From assembly GCF_029888045.1 (NCBI RefSeq), contig NZ_JARXRN010000020.1, forward strand, positions 483,051 to 547,050: 64,000 nt of DNA, written 5' to 3'. Below, piece by piece: positions 30,467 to 42,209 of this stretch. Below the pieces are notes generated by a model. The model was not told the DNA's origin. It saw only the letters and a list, made by a program, of their open reading frames with translations, and ran no database searches. The number at the start of each line of letters is the position of its first letter. Position 1 is the stretch's first letter. The stretch comes from Luteimonas rhizosphaericola (lineage in GTDB: Bacteria > Pseudomonadota > Gammaproteobacteria > Xanthomonadales > Xanthomonadaceae). The position numbers and the translations under genes were made by a program.

Positions 30467-31488
30467 CCACCATGAAGGCAGTCGCCCTCACGCATTACCT
30501 GCCGATCGACGACCCGCGGTCGCTGCTCGACGTCGAACTCGAAGTCCCGGTCGCGCACGGCCGCGACCTGCTGGTGCGGGTGGAGGCGGTGTCGGTCAAT
30601 CCGGTCGACACCAAGGTGCGCGCGCCCAGGCCGCAGGTCGAAGCGGCCCCGAAGGTGCTGGGCTACGACGCCGCCGGCGTGGTCGAAGCCGTGGGCGCGG
30701 ACGTCACCCTGTTCCGGCCCGGCGACGCGGTCTACTACGCCGGCGACATCACCCGCCCGGGCAGCAATGCGCAACTGCAGCTGGTGGACGAGCGCATCGT
30801 CGCGCGCCGGCCCGCCTCGCTCGATGCCGCCCAGGCCGCCGCACTGCCGCTCACCGCGCTCACCGCCTGGGAACTGCTGTTCGAGCGCATGGGCTACGCG
30901 TTCGACGGCGGCGGCGACGGCAAGCTGCTGCTGGTGATCGGCGGCGCCGGCGGCGTGGGTTCGATCGCGATCCAGCTGGCGAGGCTCGCCGGCTTCACGG
31001 TGGTGGCCACCGCCTCGCGCGACGAGACCGCCGACTGGTGTCGCACGCTCGGCGCGACGCACGTGGTCGACCACCGCCAGCCGTTGCTGCCGCAGCTGCA
31101 GGCGCTGGGCTTCGATGCGGTCGATGCCGCCCTCAACCTCGCCGACACCGACCGCTACTGGACCGAACTCGGCGAACTGCTCGCGCCGCAAGGCCACGTC
31201 GGCTTGATCGTCGAGCCCACCGGCGCGCTGCGCATCGGCGACCCGTACAAGGCCAAGTGCATCGGCATCCACTGGGAACTGATGTTCGCGCGGCCGCGCT
31301 TTCGCACCCACGACATGGACGAACAGGGCCGCATCCTGGCGCGCGTGGCCGAGCTGGTGGACGCCGGGCGTCTGCGCGGCACGCTGCGCGAGACGCTGTC
31401 GCCGATCGACGCGGCCAACCTGCGTGAGGCGCACCGCCGGCTGGAATCCGGGCGCAGCATCGGCAAGCTGGCGCTGGTGGGCTGGTAA
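30463..31488 (+). CDS. zinc-free quinone oxidoreductase-like MDR dehydrogenase
   Basis: 341 residues of the medium-chain dehydrogenase/reductase superfamily. 'VSVNPVDTKVR' and 'LGYDAAGVVEAVG' are in the GroES-like part. NADPH-binding 'GGAGGVGS' is at 160-167. It lacks the zinc-site cysteines of true alcohol dehydrogenases, placing it with the quinone oxidoreductase/enoyl-reductase group (ZDR-like). AGGAGAG precedes the ATG. Translationally coupled to the PhzF-like gene. Confidence 0.9.
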   Translation: MTTMKAVALTHYLPIDDPRSLLDVELEVPVAHGRDLLVRVEAVSVNPVDTKVRAPRPQVEAAPKVLGYDAAGVVEAVGADVTLFRPGDAVYYAGDITRPGSNAQLQLVDERIVARRPASLDAAQAAALPLTALTAWELLFERMGYAFDGGGDGKLLLVIGGAGGVGSIAIQLARLAGFTVVATASRDETADWCRTLGATHVVDHRQPLLPQLQALGFDAVDAALNLADTDRYWTELGELLAPQGHVGLIVEPTGALRIGDPYKAKCIGIHWELMFARPRFRTHDMDEQGRILARVAELVDAGRLRGTLRETLSPIDAANLREAHRRLESGRSIGKLALVGW

Positions 31489-31587
31489 GGCGCGCGTCTG
31501 GAATCGACGCCGGCATCCGCATCCCGGAACACAGTGGCGCGCGTGGGCCCATGGCTCGCGCGCTGCATCGCGAAGAGAATCCCCCGC

Positions 31588-32202
31588 ATGAAACGAGCGA
31601 CCCTGCCCGCACGACGACTGGCCAAGCTGCTGCTGGGCCTGTTCGGCTACGGCATCGCGATCAGCCTGATGGTGCGCGCCGGCCTCGGCGTCGCGCCCTG
31701 GGACGTGCTCACGCAGGGCCTGGTGCACCAGACCGGCCTCGCGTTCGGCCTGCTGACCAACCTGATCGGCATCGCCGTGCTGGCGCTGTGGTGGCCGCTG
31801 CGCCAGCGCCCCGGGCTGGGCACGGTGCTCAACGTGCTGCTGGTCGGGCCCAGCGCGCAGTTCGGACTGTGGCTGCTGCCCGACGCGCACGCGTGGTGGC
31901 AGCAGGTGGCGTTCTTCGCCGCCGGGCTGGGATTGCTAGCGCTGGCGACCGGCCTGTACATCGGCGCGAGGTTCGGCCCGGGGCCCCGCGACGGTTTGAT
32001 GACCGGACTGCACGCCCGCTTCGGCTGGCCGGTCTGGGCGGTGCGCACGGGCATCGAAGGTTCGGTGCTGCTGGCGGGCTGGTCGATGGGCGGCACCGTG
32101 GGCCTCGGCACGCTGGCGTTCGCGCTGCTGATCGGGCCGCTGGTGGGGCGCAGCCTGCGCTGGTTCGAGCCGCGCGCGGCGGTCGCGCCGGCGCCGGCCT
32201 GA
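31588..32202 (+). CDS. YczE/YitT-like membrane protein
   Basis: About 204 residues with five predicted transmembrane helices. 'GYGIAISLMVRAGLGVAPWDVLTQGL' and 'IGARFGPGPRDGLMTGLH' match the YczE/YyaS family, whose function is unclear. The ATG at 31588 is preferred to a GTG 18 codons upstream because the hydrophobic family core starts shortly after it. Same strand as the reductase operon, 99 nt later. Confidence 0.78.
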   Translation: MKRATLPARRLAKLLLGLFGYGIAISLMVRAGLGVAPWDVLTQGLVHQTGLAFGLLTNLIGIAVLALWWPLRQRPGLGTVLNVLLVGPSAQFGLWLLPDAHAWWQQVAFFAAGLGLLALATGLYIGARFGPGPRDGLMTGLHARFGWPVWAVRTGIEGSVLLAGWSMGGTVGLGTLAFALLIGPLVGRSLRWFEPRAAVAPAPA

Positions 32203-34326
<2,124 letters not shown>

Positions 34327-34660
34327 TGCCGCGTGACCCGGGGCCTGCACTGTCGGCCCTAACGCATTGATCCTGCACGGCAGCGACACGCGTTCCGAGC
34401 AAAAAACTCCAAGCGAATCATTCACTTCCACCCGCTGTTCAGGAACGATTGGGATTCCGACCCGTACCGTGCGCCCACTTTTCCCGCCGCCACCCGTTGG
34501 CGGGAACCGGCCCGAGCCGCATTCCGCGGACTTCGGCGCCCGGGCAAAAGCGCCATAGAGCCGCTGCCCTCCCCAACACGCCATGTCCGGCCATCGTCGA
34601 CGTCTTCCCGCTGCGGAAGGCGCCGCGCGGGACCGGGCGCAACGGAGCAAGGAGTTCCCG
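34327..34660. other. 334-nt spacer between fadH and the SleB-like gene
   Basis: No gene recognised. The segment 34380-34450 is AT-richer than its surroundings and may hold promoter elements, but no hexamer pair is convincing. The last 15 nt carry the AAGGAG site of the following gene. Confidence 0.4.
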
Positions 34661-35119
34661 ATGAAGCTCGACTGGATCCTGTGGCTGGCATCGATGATGT
34701 CGCCCGAAGCCGCAGATTCCCTCTGCCTGAGTACCACCCTCTATCTCGAGGCCCGCGACCAGTCCGTCCGTGGCCAGCAGGCCGTCGCCGAAGTCGCGTT
34801 GCGGCGCGAGGAAAGCGGGCTGTGGGGCGATTCGATGTGCGAGGTGGTGACCGCGCGCAAGCAGTTCGCCCCCACGATCGTGTCGCCGCGCACGCGCATG
34901 CACAACACCCAGGCCTGGGCCCGGGTGGTCAGCGTCGCGATCGAATCGGAACAGAACTGGGCGCTGCCACTGGGCCAGCGCAAGGAAATCGTGCCCGGCG
35001 CCAGCCACTTCATGGCGCATGCCATCGCCGCGCCGAGCTGGCGCAATGCCTACCAGGTGGCCACCATCGGCGATCACACCTTCCTGCGCGTGCAGCCGCT
35101 CAAGCCGCGCAAGGGCTGA
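34661..35119 (+). CDS. SleB-type cell-wall hydrolase
   Basis: 152 residues matching the Hydrolase_2/SleB catalytic core: 'TTLYLEARDQSVRGQQAVAEVALRR' with the catalytic Glu at E30, then 'SMCEVVTARKQFAP' and a 'GASHFMA..' segment. The family comprises spore-cortex lytic enzymes and Gram-negative lytic transglycosylase-like hydrolases. AAGGAG 7 nt before ATG 34661 fixes the start. The N-terminus (MKLDWILWLASMMSPEAADS) is hydrophobic but not a clear signal peptide, so export is uncertain. Confidence 0.85.
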   Translation: MKLDWILWLASMMSPEAADSLCLSTTLYLEARDQSVRGQQAVAEVALRREESGLWGDSMCEVVTARKQFAPTIVSPRTRMHNTQAWARVVSVAIESEQNWALPLGQRKEIVPGASHFMAHAIAAPSWRNAYQVATIGDHTFLRVQPLKPRKG

Positions 35120-35164
35120 CCGCGAACGCGTGCGGCGCCGGTCGCACCGCGCCGCCGCGACCTC

Positions 35165-37063
35165 CTAGCCTCCCGCTTCGGGACCGCGCTGCAGGGCGCG
35201 ACGGATTTCCTCCAGCGCGCCTGGATCGTCCAGCGTCGACAGGTCGCCCGGGTCGCGATCTTCGGCCAGCGCCTGCAGCGATCGACGCAGCAGCTTGCCC
35301 GACCGGGTCTTGGGCAACGCGCCCACGACGTACACGCGCGCGGGCCGCGCCACGCCGCCGAGCTGATCGACCACCACCTTCTGCATCTGCGCCGCGGTCT
35401 CGCCGGCCTCGGCTTCGGTATGCGCGCGCCGCAGGGTGGCGAACACGATCGGCACCTGTCCCTTCACCGCATCGTGCACGCCGATCACCGCGGCCTCCGC
35501 CACGTCCGGATGGCTCGACACCGACTCCTCGATCTCGCGCGTGCCCAGTCGATGCCCGGCCACGTTGATCACGTCGTCGGTGCGGCCCAGGATGAAGGTG
35601 TAGCCGTCCGCGTCGCGGATGGCCCAGTCCAGCGAGCTGTAGAGCAGTTCGCGGAAATGCCCGAAGTAGCTGTCGACGAAGCGCTGGTCGTCGCGCCACA
35701 CGGTGGTCATGCACCCGGGCGGCAGCGGCGGCTGGATCACCAGCACGCCCTTTTCCCCGGCCGGCGCGTCCTCGCCGGTCACCTCGTTGATCACGCGCAG
35801 GCGATAGCCGAGGTTGGGCAGGCCCGGCGAGCCCAAGCGCACGGGTTTCATGTCCAGGCCCGGCAGCAGCGTGAGCACGGGCCAGCCGGTCTCGGTCTGC
35901 CAGTAGTTGTCGATCACCGGGCGGCCGAGCACGTCCGAGATCCAGCGCGCGGTGGGTTCGTCGAGCGGCTCGCCGGCGAGGAACAGGTGCTCGAACTTGG
36001 ACAGGTCGCGATCGGTGACGAAGGCGCGGTCGTGCTTCTTGAGCACCCGCAGCGCCGTGGGCGAGGAGAACATCGTGCGCACGCCGTAGCGCTCGACGAT
36101 GCGCCACCAGATGCCGGCGTCCGGCGACGTCGGCAGCCCTTCGTAGAGGATCGAGGTGGCACCCGCGATCAGTGGACCGTAGACGTTGTACGAATGCCCG
36201 ACCACCCAGCCGATGTCGGAGGTCGAGAACATCACTTGCCCCGGCCGGATGTCGTACACCGACCACATCGACAGTGCCAGCGCGACCGCGTAACCACCGA
36301 CGTCGCGCTGCACGCCCTTGGGCCGGCCCGTCGTCCCGGAGGTGTAGAGGATGTAGCTCGGCGCGTTCGACTCGAGCCAGGCGACCGGCACCTGCGCATC
36401 CTCGTGCGCGCGCCGGGCGACGCCATAGTCAACGTCGCGTCCGTCGCGCAGCGACAGCGGCCCGGCCAGTCCGCGGTCGACCACCAGCACCTGCTCGGGC
36501 GGATGGCCGCAGCGCGAGAGCGCCTCCTCCACCAGCGGCAGGAACGGGATCACCTTGCCCCCGCGGATGCCGGCGTCCGCCGTCACCAGCACATGCGGCT
36601 GCGCGTCGTCGATGCGCAGCGCCAGGTTGTGCGCGGCGAAACCGCCGAACACCACCGAGTGGATCGCACCGATGCGCGCGCAGGCGAGCATGGCGATCGC
36701 CGCATCGAGCGTGTGCGGCATGTAGATCACCACCCGCTCTCCGCACGCGACGCCCAGCGACTGCAGCACCGACGCGAACACGTTCACCTCGCGGTGCAGC
36801 TGGCGATAGGTCAGTTCGCGCACGTCGCCGGTTTCGCTCGACCAGCCCACGAGCGCCAGCTGGTCGCCGCGCTCCTCGAGGTGGCGGTCGACCGCGTTGA
36901 AGCACAGGTTGGTCTCGCCGCCTACGAACCACTTGCGGAACGGCGGATTCGAATCGTCGAGGATCCGCTGCGGCGCGCGGTGCCAGTGGATCGCCTGCGC
37001 CTGCTCGGCCCAGAACTCCTCCGGGGCGTCGATGGAACGTCGATACCTGTCTTCGTAGCGCAT
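35165..37063 (-). CDS. prpE: propionyl-CoA synthetase
   Basis: 632 residues, near E. coli PrpE (628), and co-linear with it: 'RSIDAPEEFWAEQAQAIHW', 'SNPPFRKWFVGGETNLCFNA', ATP-binding 'YTSGTTGRPKG' (240-250), 'VIDNYWQTETGWP' and the catalytic, acetylation-regulated lysine about K590 in 'PKTRSGKLLRR'. Activates propionate to propionyl-CoA. None of the methylcitrate-cycle genes (prpB/C/D) are adjacent, so it is an orphan here. Acetate use as a side reaction is possible. Confidence 0.92.
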   Translation of the reverse strand: MRYEDRYRRSIDAPEEFWAEQAQAIHWHRAPQRILDDSNPPFRKWFVGGETNLCFNAVDRHLEERGDQLALVGWSSETGDVRELTYRQLHREVNVFASVLQSLGVACGERVVIYMPHTLDAAIAMLACARIGAIHSVVFGGFAAHNLALRIDDAQPHVLVTADAGIRGGKVIPFLPLVEEALSRCGHPPEQVLVVDRGLAGPLSLRDGRDVDYGVARRAHEDAQVPVAWLESNAPSYILYTSGTTGRPKGVQRDVGGYAVALALSMWSVYDIRPGQVMFSTSDIGWVVGHSYNVYGPLIAGATSILYEGLPTSPDAGIWWRIVERYGVRTMFSSPTALRVLKKHDRAFVTDRDLSKFEHLFLAGEPLDEPTARWISDVLGRPVIDNYWQTETGWPVLTLLPGLDMKPVRLGSPGLPNLGYRLRVINEVTGEDAPAGEKGVLVIQPPLPPGCMTTVWRDDQRFVDSYFGHFRELLYSSLDWAIRDADGYTFILGRTDDVINVAGHRLGTREIEESVSSHPDVAEAAVIGVHDAVKGQVPIVFATLRRAHTEAEAGETAAQMQKVVVDQLGGVARPARVYVVGALPKTRSGKLLRRSLQALAEDRDPGDLSTLDDPGALEEIRRALQRGPEAGG

Positions 37064-37222
37064 GGCCGGGCCCTCCCGCTGCGGCTGGCCACAAGGCTAG
37101 GCCCGGCGAGGTTCCGACGCGTTACGACCTTGGTCGGAGCGAGTCTGATGTCTTGCGAATCAACGCGTTGCACGTCCGTTGGACGCGCCGATCACCGCTA
37201 TCCGCAATGCGCCGGCCGCCAC

Positions 37223-38494
37223 TCAGCGCGGGCTCTGCGCGGCGCCGTCAGGCCGGCACGCGCCTGGACCGTCCCGAACCCCTTCTGCGCTCGACGCCAC
37301 TGCGCGCAGCGCGAGCGCACACCACAACGGCGCCAGCAGGTACAGGCCGAGGAAGTAGCGGCCCTGTACTTCGAAAACCGCGTGCACCATCCAGAATCCA
37401 CTCACCCACGCCAACGGCAGCCAGCCGAGTCGATCGCCGCGTCGGAGCAGCCGCAGTGCGGCCAGCACGCAGGCGGCCAGGATCGCCAGGCACAGACCCC
37501 GGTAGGCGACGTTCTCAATCCGGCGCAGGGTGCGGTACGCGGCCTGGGCACGATCTCGATCCGGCCGACGCTCGATGCGCTCGCGCACGTTCGGAGCCTC
37601 GAACAGCCAGTACAGCGCATACGGGGGCGGGCTGACGATCTGCGGCACCTTGCACGCGACCACCGACGCCCAGTGACTGGCGGGTCGTGCCGCCAACCGA
37701 TCCGCGACCGCGTGCAGCATCGGTCGATCCAGATCCTCTCGCGCCGCAGCGGCTGCGGACGGCGACCAGTTGCCGCAGCGTTCGCTCCAGCGATCGCTCG
37801 ACACCAGCAGGCCCGCATACAGCGTGACCGCCGAACTGGTGCGGATCTCGTCGGTGCGCCCGCTGGCCTGGCGCATCGCCATGTCGGTCGCGAACCCGAC
37901 CAGGGATCCCGCCACCAGAATGCCCTGCACGATGAGTACGCGCGCCCCGGGGCGGCCCCGAACCGCGAGCAGGAGCGCAGTCAGTGGCACGAACACCCAG
38001 AGCACCAGCGCATACTGCGGCCTCGTCGACACGGCAAGCGCAATCGCGACGATGGCCAGCGCAACGCGGGGCAATTGCGAACCGCGTCTGGCCTGGCTGG
38101 CCGCCAGCCACACGCCGGTCCCCAGCTGCGCAGCGGCGATCAGGTCAAGCTGGACGATGCCGAAAAACGGCGTGATCAGCAGCAGATACCCCGCCGTCGC
38201 GTGAGCCAGAATGCGCCAGCGGGTGGGATCGGAATGCCACGCGAGCAGAAGCGCGACCGTCGCAGCAGGCAGATTGAGTGCCAACGCGCACGCCACCGGC
38301 GACCAGCCCAGCGCCTTGGGCAGCGCCAGCAGCCACAGCGACAGACCTCCCCGCTCATACGCCGACGCGGTTCCGGCCGCGGACCAGTAGTAACCCCAGT
38401 CGCTGTGGGGCGCTGGCTGCCACCAGAACGCCAGCGCGGCTCCCACCGCCGTGATCATCACCAAGTGAAAGCCCAACATCCACTTCTGTAGCAC
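37223..38494 (-). CDS. polytopic membrane protein, GT-C glycosyltransferase-like
   Basis: 423 residues from GTG at 38494 (an in-frame ATG lies five codons later). About ten hydrophobic helices. After the first helix comes 'PAPHSDWGYYWSAAGTASAY', an acidic loop like the catalytic Asp loop of GT-C transferases (ArnT/PMT superfamily). 'ALAVSTRPQYALVLWVFVPL' and 'FWMVHAVFEVQGRYFLGLYL' also fit: a late 'Q-G-RY' loop is common in this fold. No specific family named. Divergent from the second GT-C-like gene. Confidence 0.6.
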   Translation of the reverse strand: MLQKWMLGFHLVMITAVGAALAFWWQPAPHSDWGYYWSAAGTASAYERGGLSLWLLALPKALGWSPVACALALNLPAATVALLLAWHSDPTRWRILAHATAGYLLLITPFFGIVQLDLIAAAQLGTGVWLAASQARRGSQLPRVALAIVAIALAVSTRPQYALVLWVFVPLTALLLAVRGRPGARVLIVQGILVAGSLVGFATDMAMRQASGRTDEIRTSSAVTLYAGLLVSSDRWSERCGNWSPSAAAAAREDLDRPMLHAVADRLAARPASHWASVVACKVPQIVSPPPYALYWLFEAPNVRERIERRPDRDRAQAAYRTLRRIENVAYRGLCLAILAACVLAALRLLRRGDRLGWLPLAWVSGFWMVHAVFEVQGRYFLGLYLLAPLWCALALRAVASSAEGVRDGPGACRPDGAAQSPR

Positions 38495-38738
38495 TTCGAC
38501 GACATCCTCTTCAGAGACCCCGGACCATCACCCTGCCCGCCCCAGTCCTGACAGGCCATCCCGCTATCACCTGGCCGATCAATCAGATCATGTCTGCCTG
38601 TGGACGAGCTGACTATCCAGAGTGCCTTCAGGCACGCTTCTTCGCCATTGTCGATCCGTAGTCACGGGGCAGGCCAGTCACTGGCCGCAGCCCTAGTCGA
38701 GCACTAGAATCGCGAATCCCGCCGTGCGGAGTAAAGAG

Positions 38739-40163
38739 ATGGATCTCGCGCTTGCCCACAAGTCCACAGGAATCGCCATTGCGCCCGTGCGCGAGCTTCT
38801 CAGCGTTCTTTGCGCCGTGCTGCTGGTGAAGCTGGCTTGGCTGGTTGCGGACCCCACATTGCGTCTTTACATGGGCGATTCGATGGTCTACTTGCAGACC
38901 GCGGCCTGGCTAAGCGGGTCGCCCGGCCGCTCGTACCTCTACGGTGCAATTCTCCATTTCACGGCCTTTCCCTTCGGATCTCCGCTGCTCATTATCCTGC
39001 TTCAATCGCTCTGGTCTTCGGCTTCAGCATTCTTCCTGTATCTCTTCCTTCGCGCCGGACTTGGAGTTCCGCTGCTCTTCTCCGCGGCAGCTGCACTGAT
39101 TTTCTCGACGGAGCCGGCGCAGGTGTTTCTCGAGCGCATGGTCATGGCGGAAACCGCCGGCCTTCTCGCCCTCGTCGCCACCTTCTTGGCATACGCCCGC
39201 TATATCCAACATGGAAAGCTGCACTGGTACGTCGCCGGCTGCTTGCTTGGTTTGGTCGCGTCCAACTTGCGCATGAGCATGCTGCCCGTGGCGGTCGGGC
39301 TTGGTTTGCTCGCACCCTTCCTGTTCCTGTTTGCACGACGCGAAGTGACTCTCAGCGCGTGGGCGCGTCTCCGTCATGGACTGATCGTGATGTGTGTTCT
39401 GGTGTGCAGCCACCTTCTCTATACCCACGCATACGGCCTCGCGACAAAATCTCCTCCCGGCTACCTGGCCTTGACCGGAATGATGCGGATCGGCCTCGTC
39501 GCACCGCTGATCGAACCCAAGCACTTTGAGGATACGGGCGTGTCGGGCGAAATCCTCGACCAGGTCGAGCTTCCGCTAGATAACCACTGGATGAGGGGAA
39601 GCCAGATCTGGAGCCCCAACGGCTTATGGCGCCAACTCGAGGAAAGCGCTGCCGATCCGGAGGCGGTCGCCAGGGTGATCACCCGCCGCGCGATGCTTGA
39701 TCATCCGCTGTCGTTATTACAGATCAACATCGAAACCCTCGGGGGCTACTTCGATGACAAACGAGCTCACGCGAGGATGGAGGACGATATAGGTGTCGTC
39801 GCACCGGACGCGAACGCCCGCGACATCATCCTGAAATGGATGGACTGGGATGTGGCAGGAATTGACAAAAAGGACACAATCGCACGCGTCTACTTCGCGA
39901 AATCCCGGTGGTGGCTCACCGGATGTCTGTTCCTGTTGGCGCCGCTCGCCTTGATTACCCTCTTCGTCGGTTGGCGTCACGAGCGGCGAGAACTTTACGC
40001 TCTTCTGGCGTTCACATCGCTGGGACTCGTAGCCTCCCACGTGTTGTTTTCGCACATCGTGTCATTCCGCTACCTGCACCCATTGCCATGGTTCGTGCTG
40101 GCCAATGTGGCAGTTCTCTTGGCAACAACATCGACGCGCATCCACCCGCAGCGCCTCCGCTAG
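38739..40163 (+). CDS. polytopic membrane protein, GT-C glycosyltransferase-like
   Basis: 474 residues with about ten hydrophobic helices. 'LRLYMGDSMVYLQTAAWLSG' places an Asp in the first extracytoplasmic loop, as in GT-C enzymes that use polyprenyl-phosphate sugars. 'FLERMVMAETAGLLALVATF' supplies a second conserved acidic position. ATG at 38739 has GGAG at 7-nt spacing, preferred to a GTG five codons upstream. Base composition is clearly lower in GC than flanking housekeeping genes. Ends tail-to-tail with the family-2 glycosyltransferase, overlapping by 4 nt. Confidence 0.62.
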   Translation: MDLALAHKSTGIAIAPVRELLSVLCAVLLVKLAWLVADPTLRLYMGDSMVYLQTAAWLSGSPGRSYLYGAILHFTAFPFGSPLLIILLQSLWSSASAFFLYLFLRAGLGVPLLFSAAAALIFSTEPAQVFLERMVMAETAGLLALVATFLAYARYIQHGKLHWYVAGCLLGLVASNLRMSMLPVAVGLGLLAPFLFLFARREVTLSAWARLRHGLIVMCVLVCSHLLYTHAYGLATKSPPGYLALTGMMRIGLVAPLIEPKHFEDTGVSGEILDQVELPLDNHWMRGSQIWSPNGLWRQLEESAADPEAVARVITRRAMLDHPLSLLQINIETLGGYFDDKRAHARMEDDIGVVAPDANARDIILKWMDWDVAGIDKKDTIARVYFAKSRWWLTGCLFLLAPLALITLFVGWRHERRELYALLAFTSLGLVASHVLFSHIVSFRYLHPLPWFVLANVAVLLATTSTRIHPQRLR

Positions 40164-41113
40164 GACAAAGGCGGGCCAGGAAACCGTAGATATGCCAGCA
40201 TTTTGGCCTCCTTCCGCGCCCTCGTCACCGCATCCACGACCAGGCCGATAAGAAGAGACAAGACCGAAATCACGATCAGTGCGGTAACGAGCAGCGCAGT
40301 CGGAATACGCGGCACCATACCGGTTTCCAAGAAGGTGAAGATCAGCGGCAGCCCCATGGCCACCGCCATGATCAGCGTCACGACGCTAATCGCGCCGTAG
40401 AAGGAAATCGGACGCTCCGTACTGAATAGTCGCAACATCGTCCGCAGGATGCGGAGGCCATCGCTCCACGTCCTGAGTTTGCTCGTCGATCCAATCGGAC
40501 GCTCCTTGTATAGGGTGGCGATGTCACTGGTGGGCATCTGTAGCTCAAGCGCGTGCACGGTCAGCTCAGTCTCGATCTCGAAGCCTTCGGACCGGGCTGG
40601 GAAGCTCTTGACGAAACGACAGGAGAAAGCTCGGTAGCCAGAGAGAATGTCTTTGCATGTGCTGCCAAAAATCCAGCCCAGGAACCCCGTCAACAGCACG
40701 TTCCCTGTCTCATGCCCCGCGCGATAGGCCTGCGAGGCCGTGGCCACCCGCGTTCCGACGGCCATGTCCGCGCCATTCAGCACTGCCTGCACGAGGGAAG
40801 GAGCCATGGTTGCGCTGTAGGTGTCGTCGCCGTCGACCATGACATATACGTCGGCCTCGATATCAGCGAACATCCGACGGACGACATGCCCCTTCCCCTT
40901 CGCACGTACGTTGCGGACCTTGGCGCCCTCAGACAGGGCCAACGCAGCGGTCTCGTCGCTGGAGCCATTGTCGAAGACGTAAACGTCGGCATCAGGAAGC
41001 GCGCGCCGGAAATCCGCCACCACCTTCCGCACGGTCATCGCTTCGTTGAAGCAGGGCACCAGCACCGCGACACGGCGCTGGTGGCCCTTGGCGTCCTTGC
41101 ACTCGGTGTCCAT
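40160..41113 (-). CDS. family-2 glycosyltransferase, dolichyl-phosphate-mannose-synthase-like
   Basis: 317 residues. Nucleotide-sugar binding GT-A domain: 'VAVLVPCFNEAMTV' (VPCFNE 19-24), 'FDNGSSDETAAL' and the metal-binding 'DGDD' (94-97). Two C-terminal transmembrane helices ('ISVVTLIMAVAMGLPLIFTF', 'ALLVTALIVISVLSLLIGLV') tether it to the inner membrane. Such enzymes load a sugar on polyprenyl phosphate, which GT-C partners then use; the two neighbours fit that role (inference). ATG 41113 lies 2 nt past the mdh stop region, so it is likely translated from the mdh message. Confidence 0.85.
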   Translation of the reverse strand: MDTECKDAKGHQRRVAVLVPCFNEAMTVRKVVADFRRALPDADVYVFDNGSSDETAALALSEGAKVRNVRAKGKGHVVRRMFADIEADVYVMVDGDDTYSATMAPSLVQAVLNGADMAVGTRVATASQAYRAGHETGNVLLTGFLGWIFGSTCKDILSGYRAFSCRFVKSFPARSEGFEIETELTVHALELQMPTSDIATLYKERPIGSTSKLRTWSDGLRILRTMLRLFSTERPISFYGAISVVTLIMAVAMGLPLIFTFLETGMVPRIPTALLVTALIVISVLSLLIGLVVDAVTRARKEAKMLAYLRFPGPPLS

Positions 41114-41114
41114 A

Positions 41115-42149
<1,035 letters not shown>

Positions 42150-42209
42150 TTACCCGACGGGGAGAAAACGGTCTGCGGCGCCATGCGCACGGGGCTCGCG
42201 CGCGCCACG

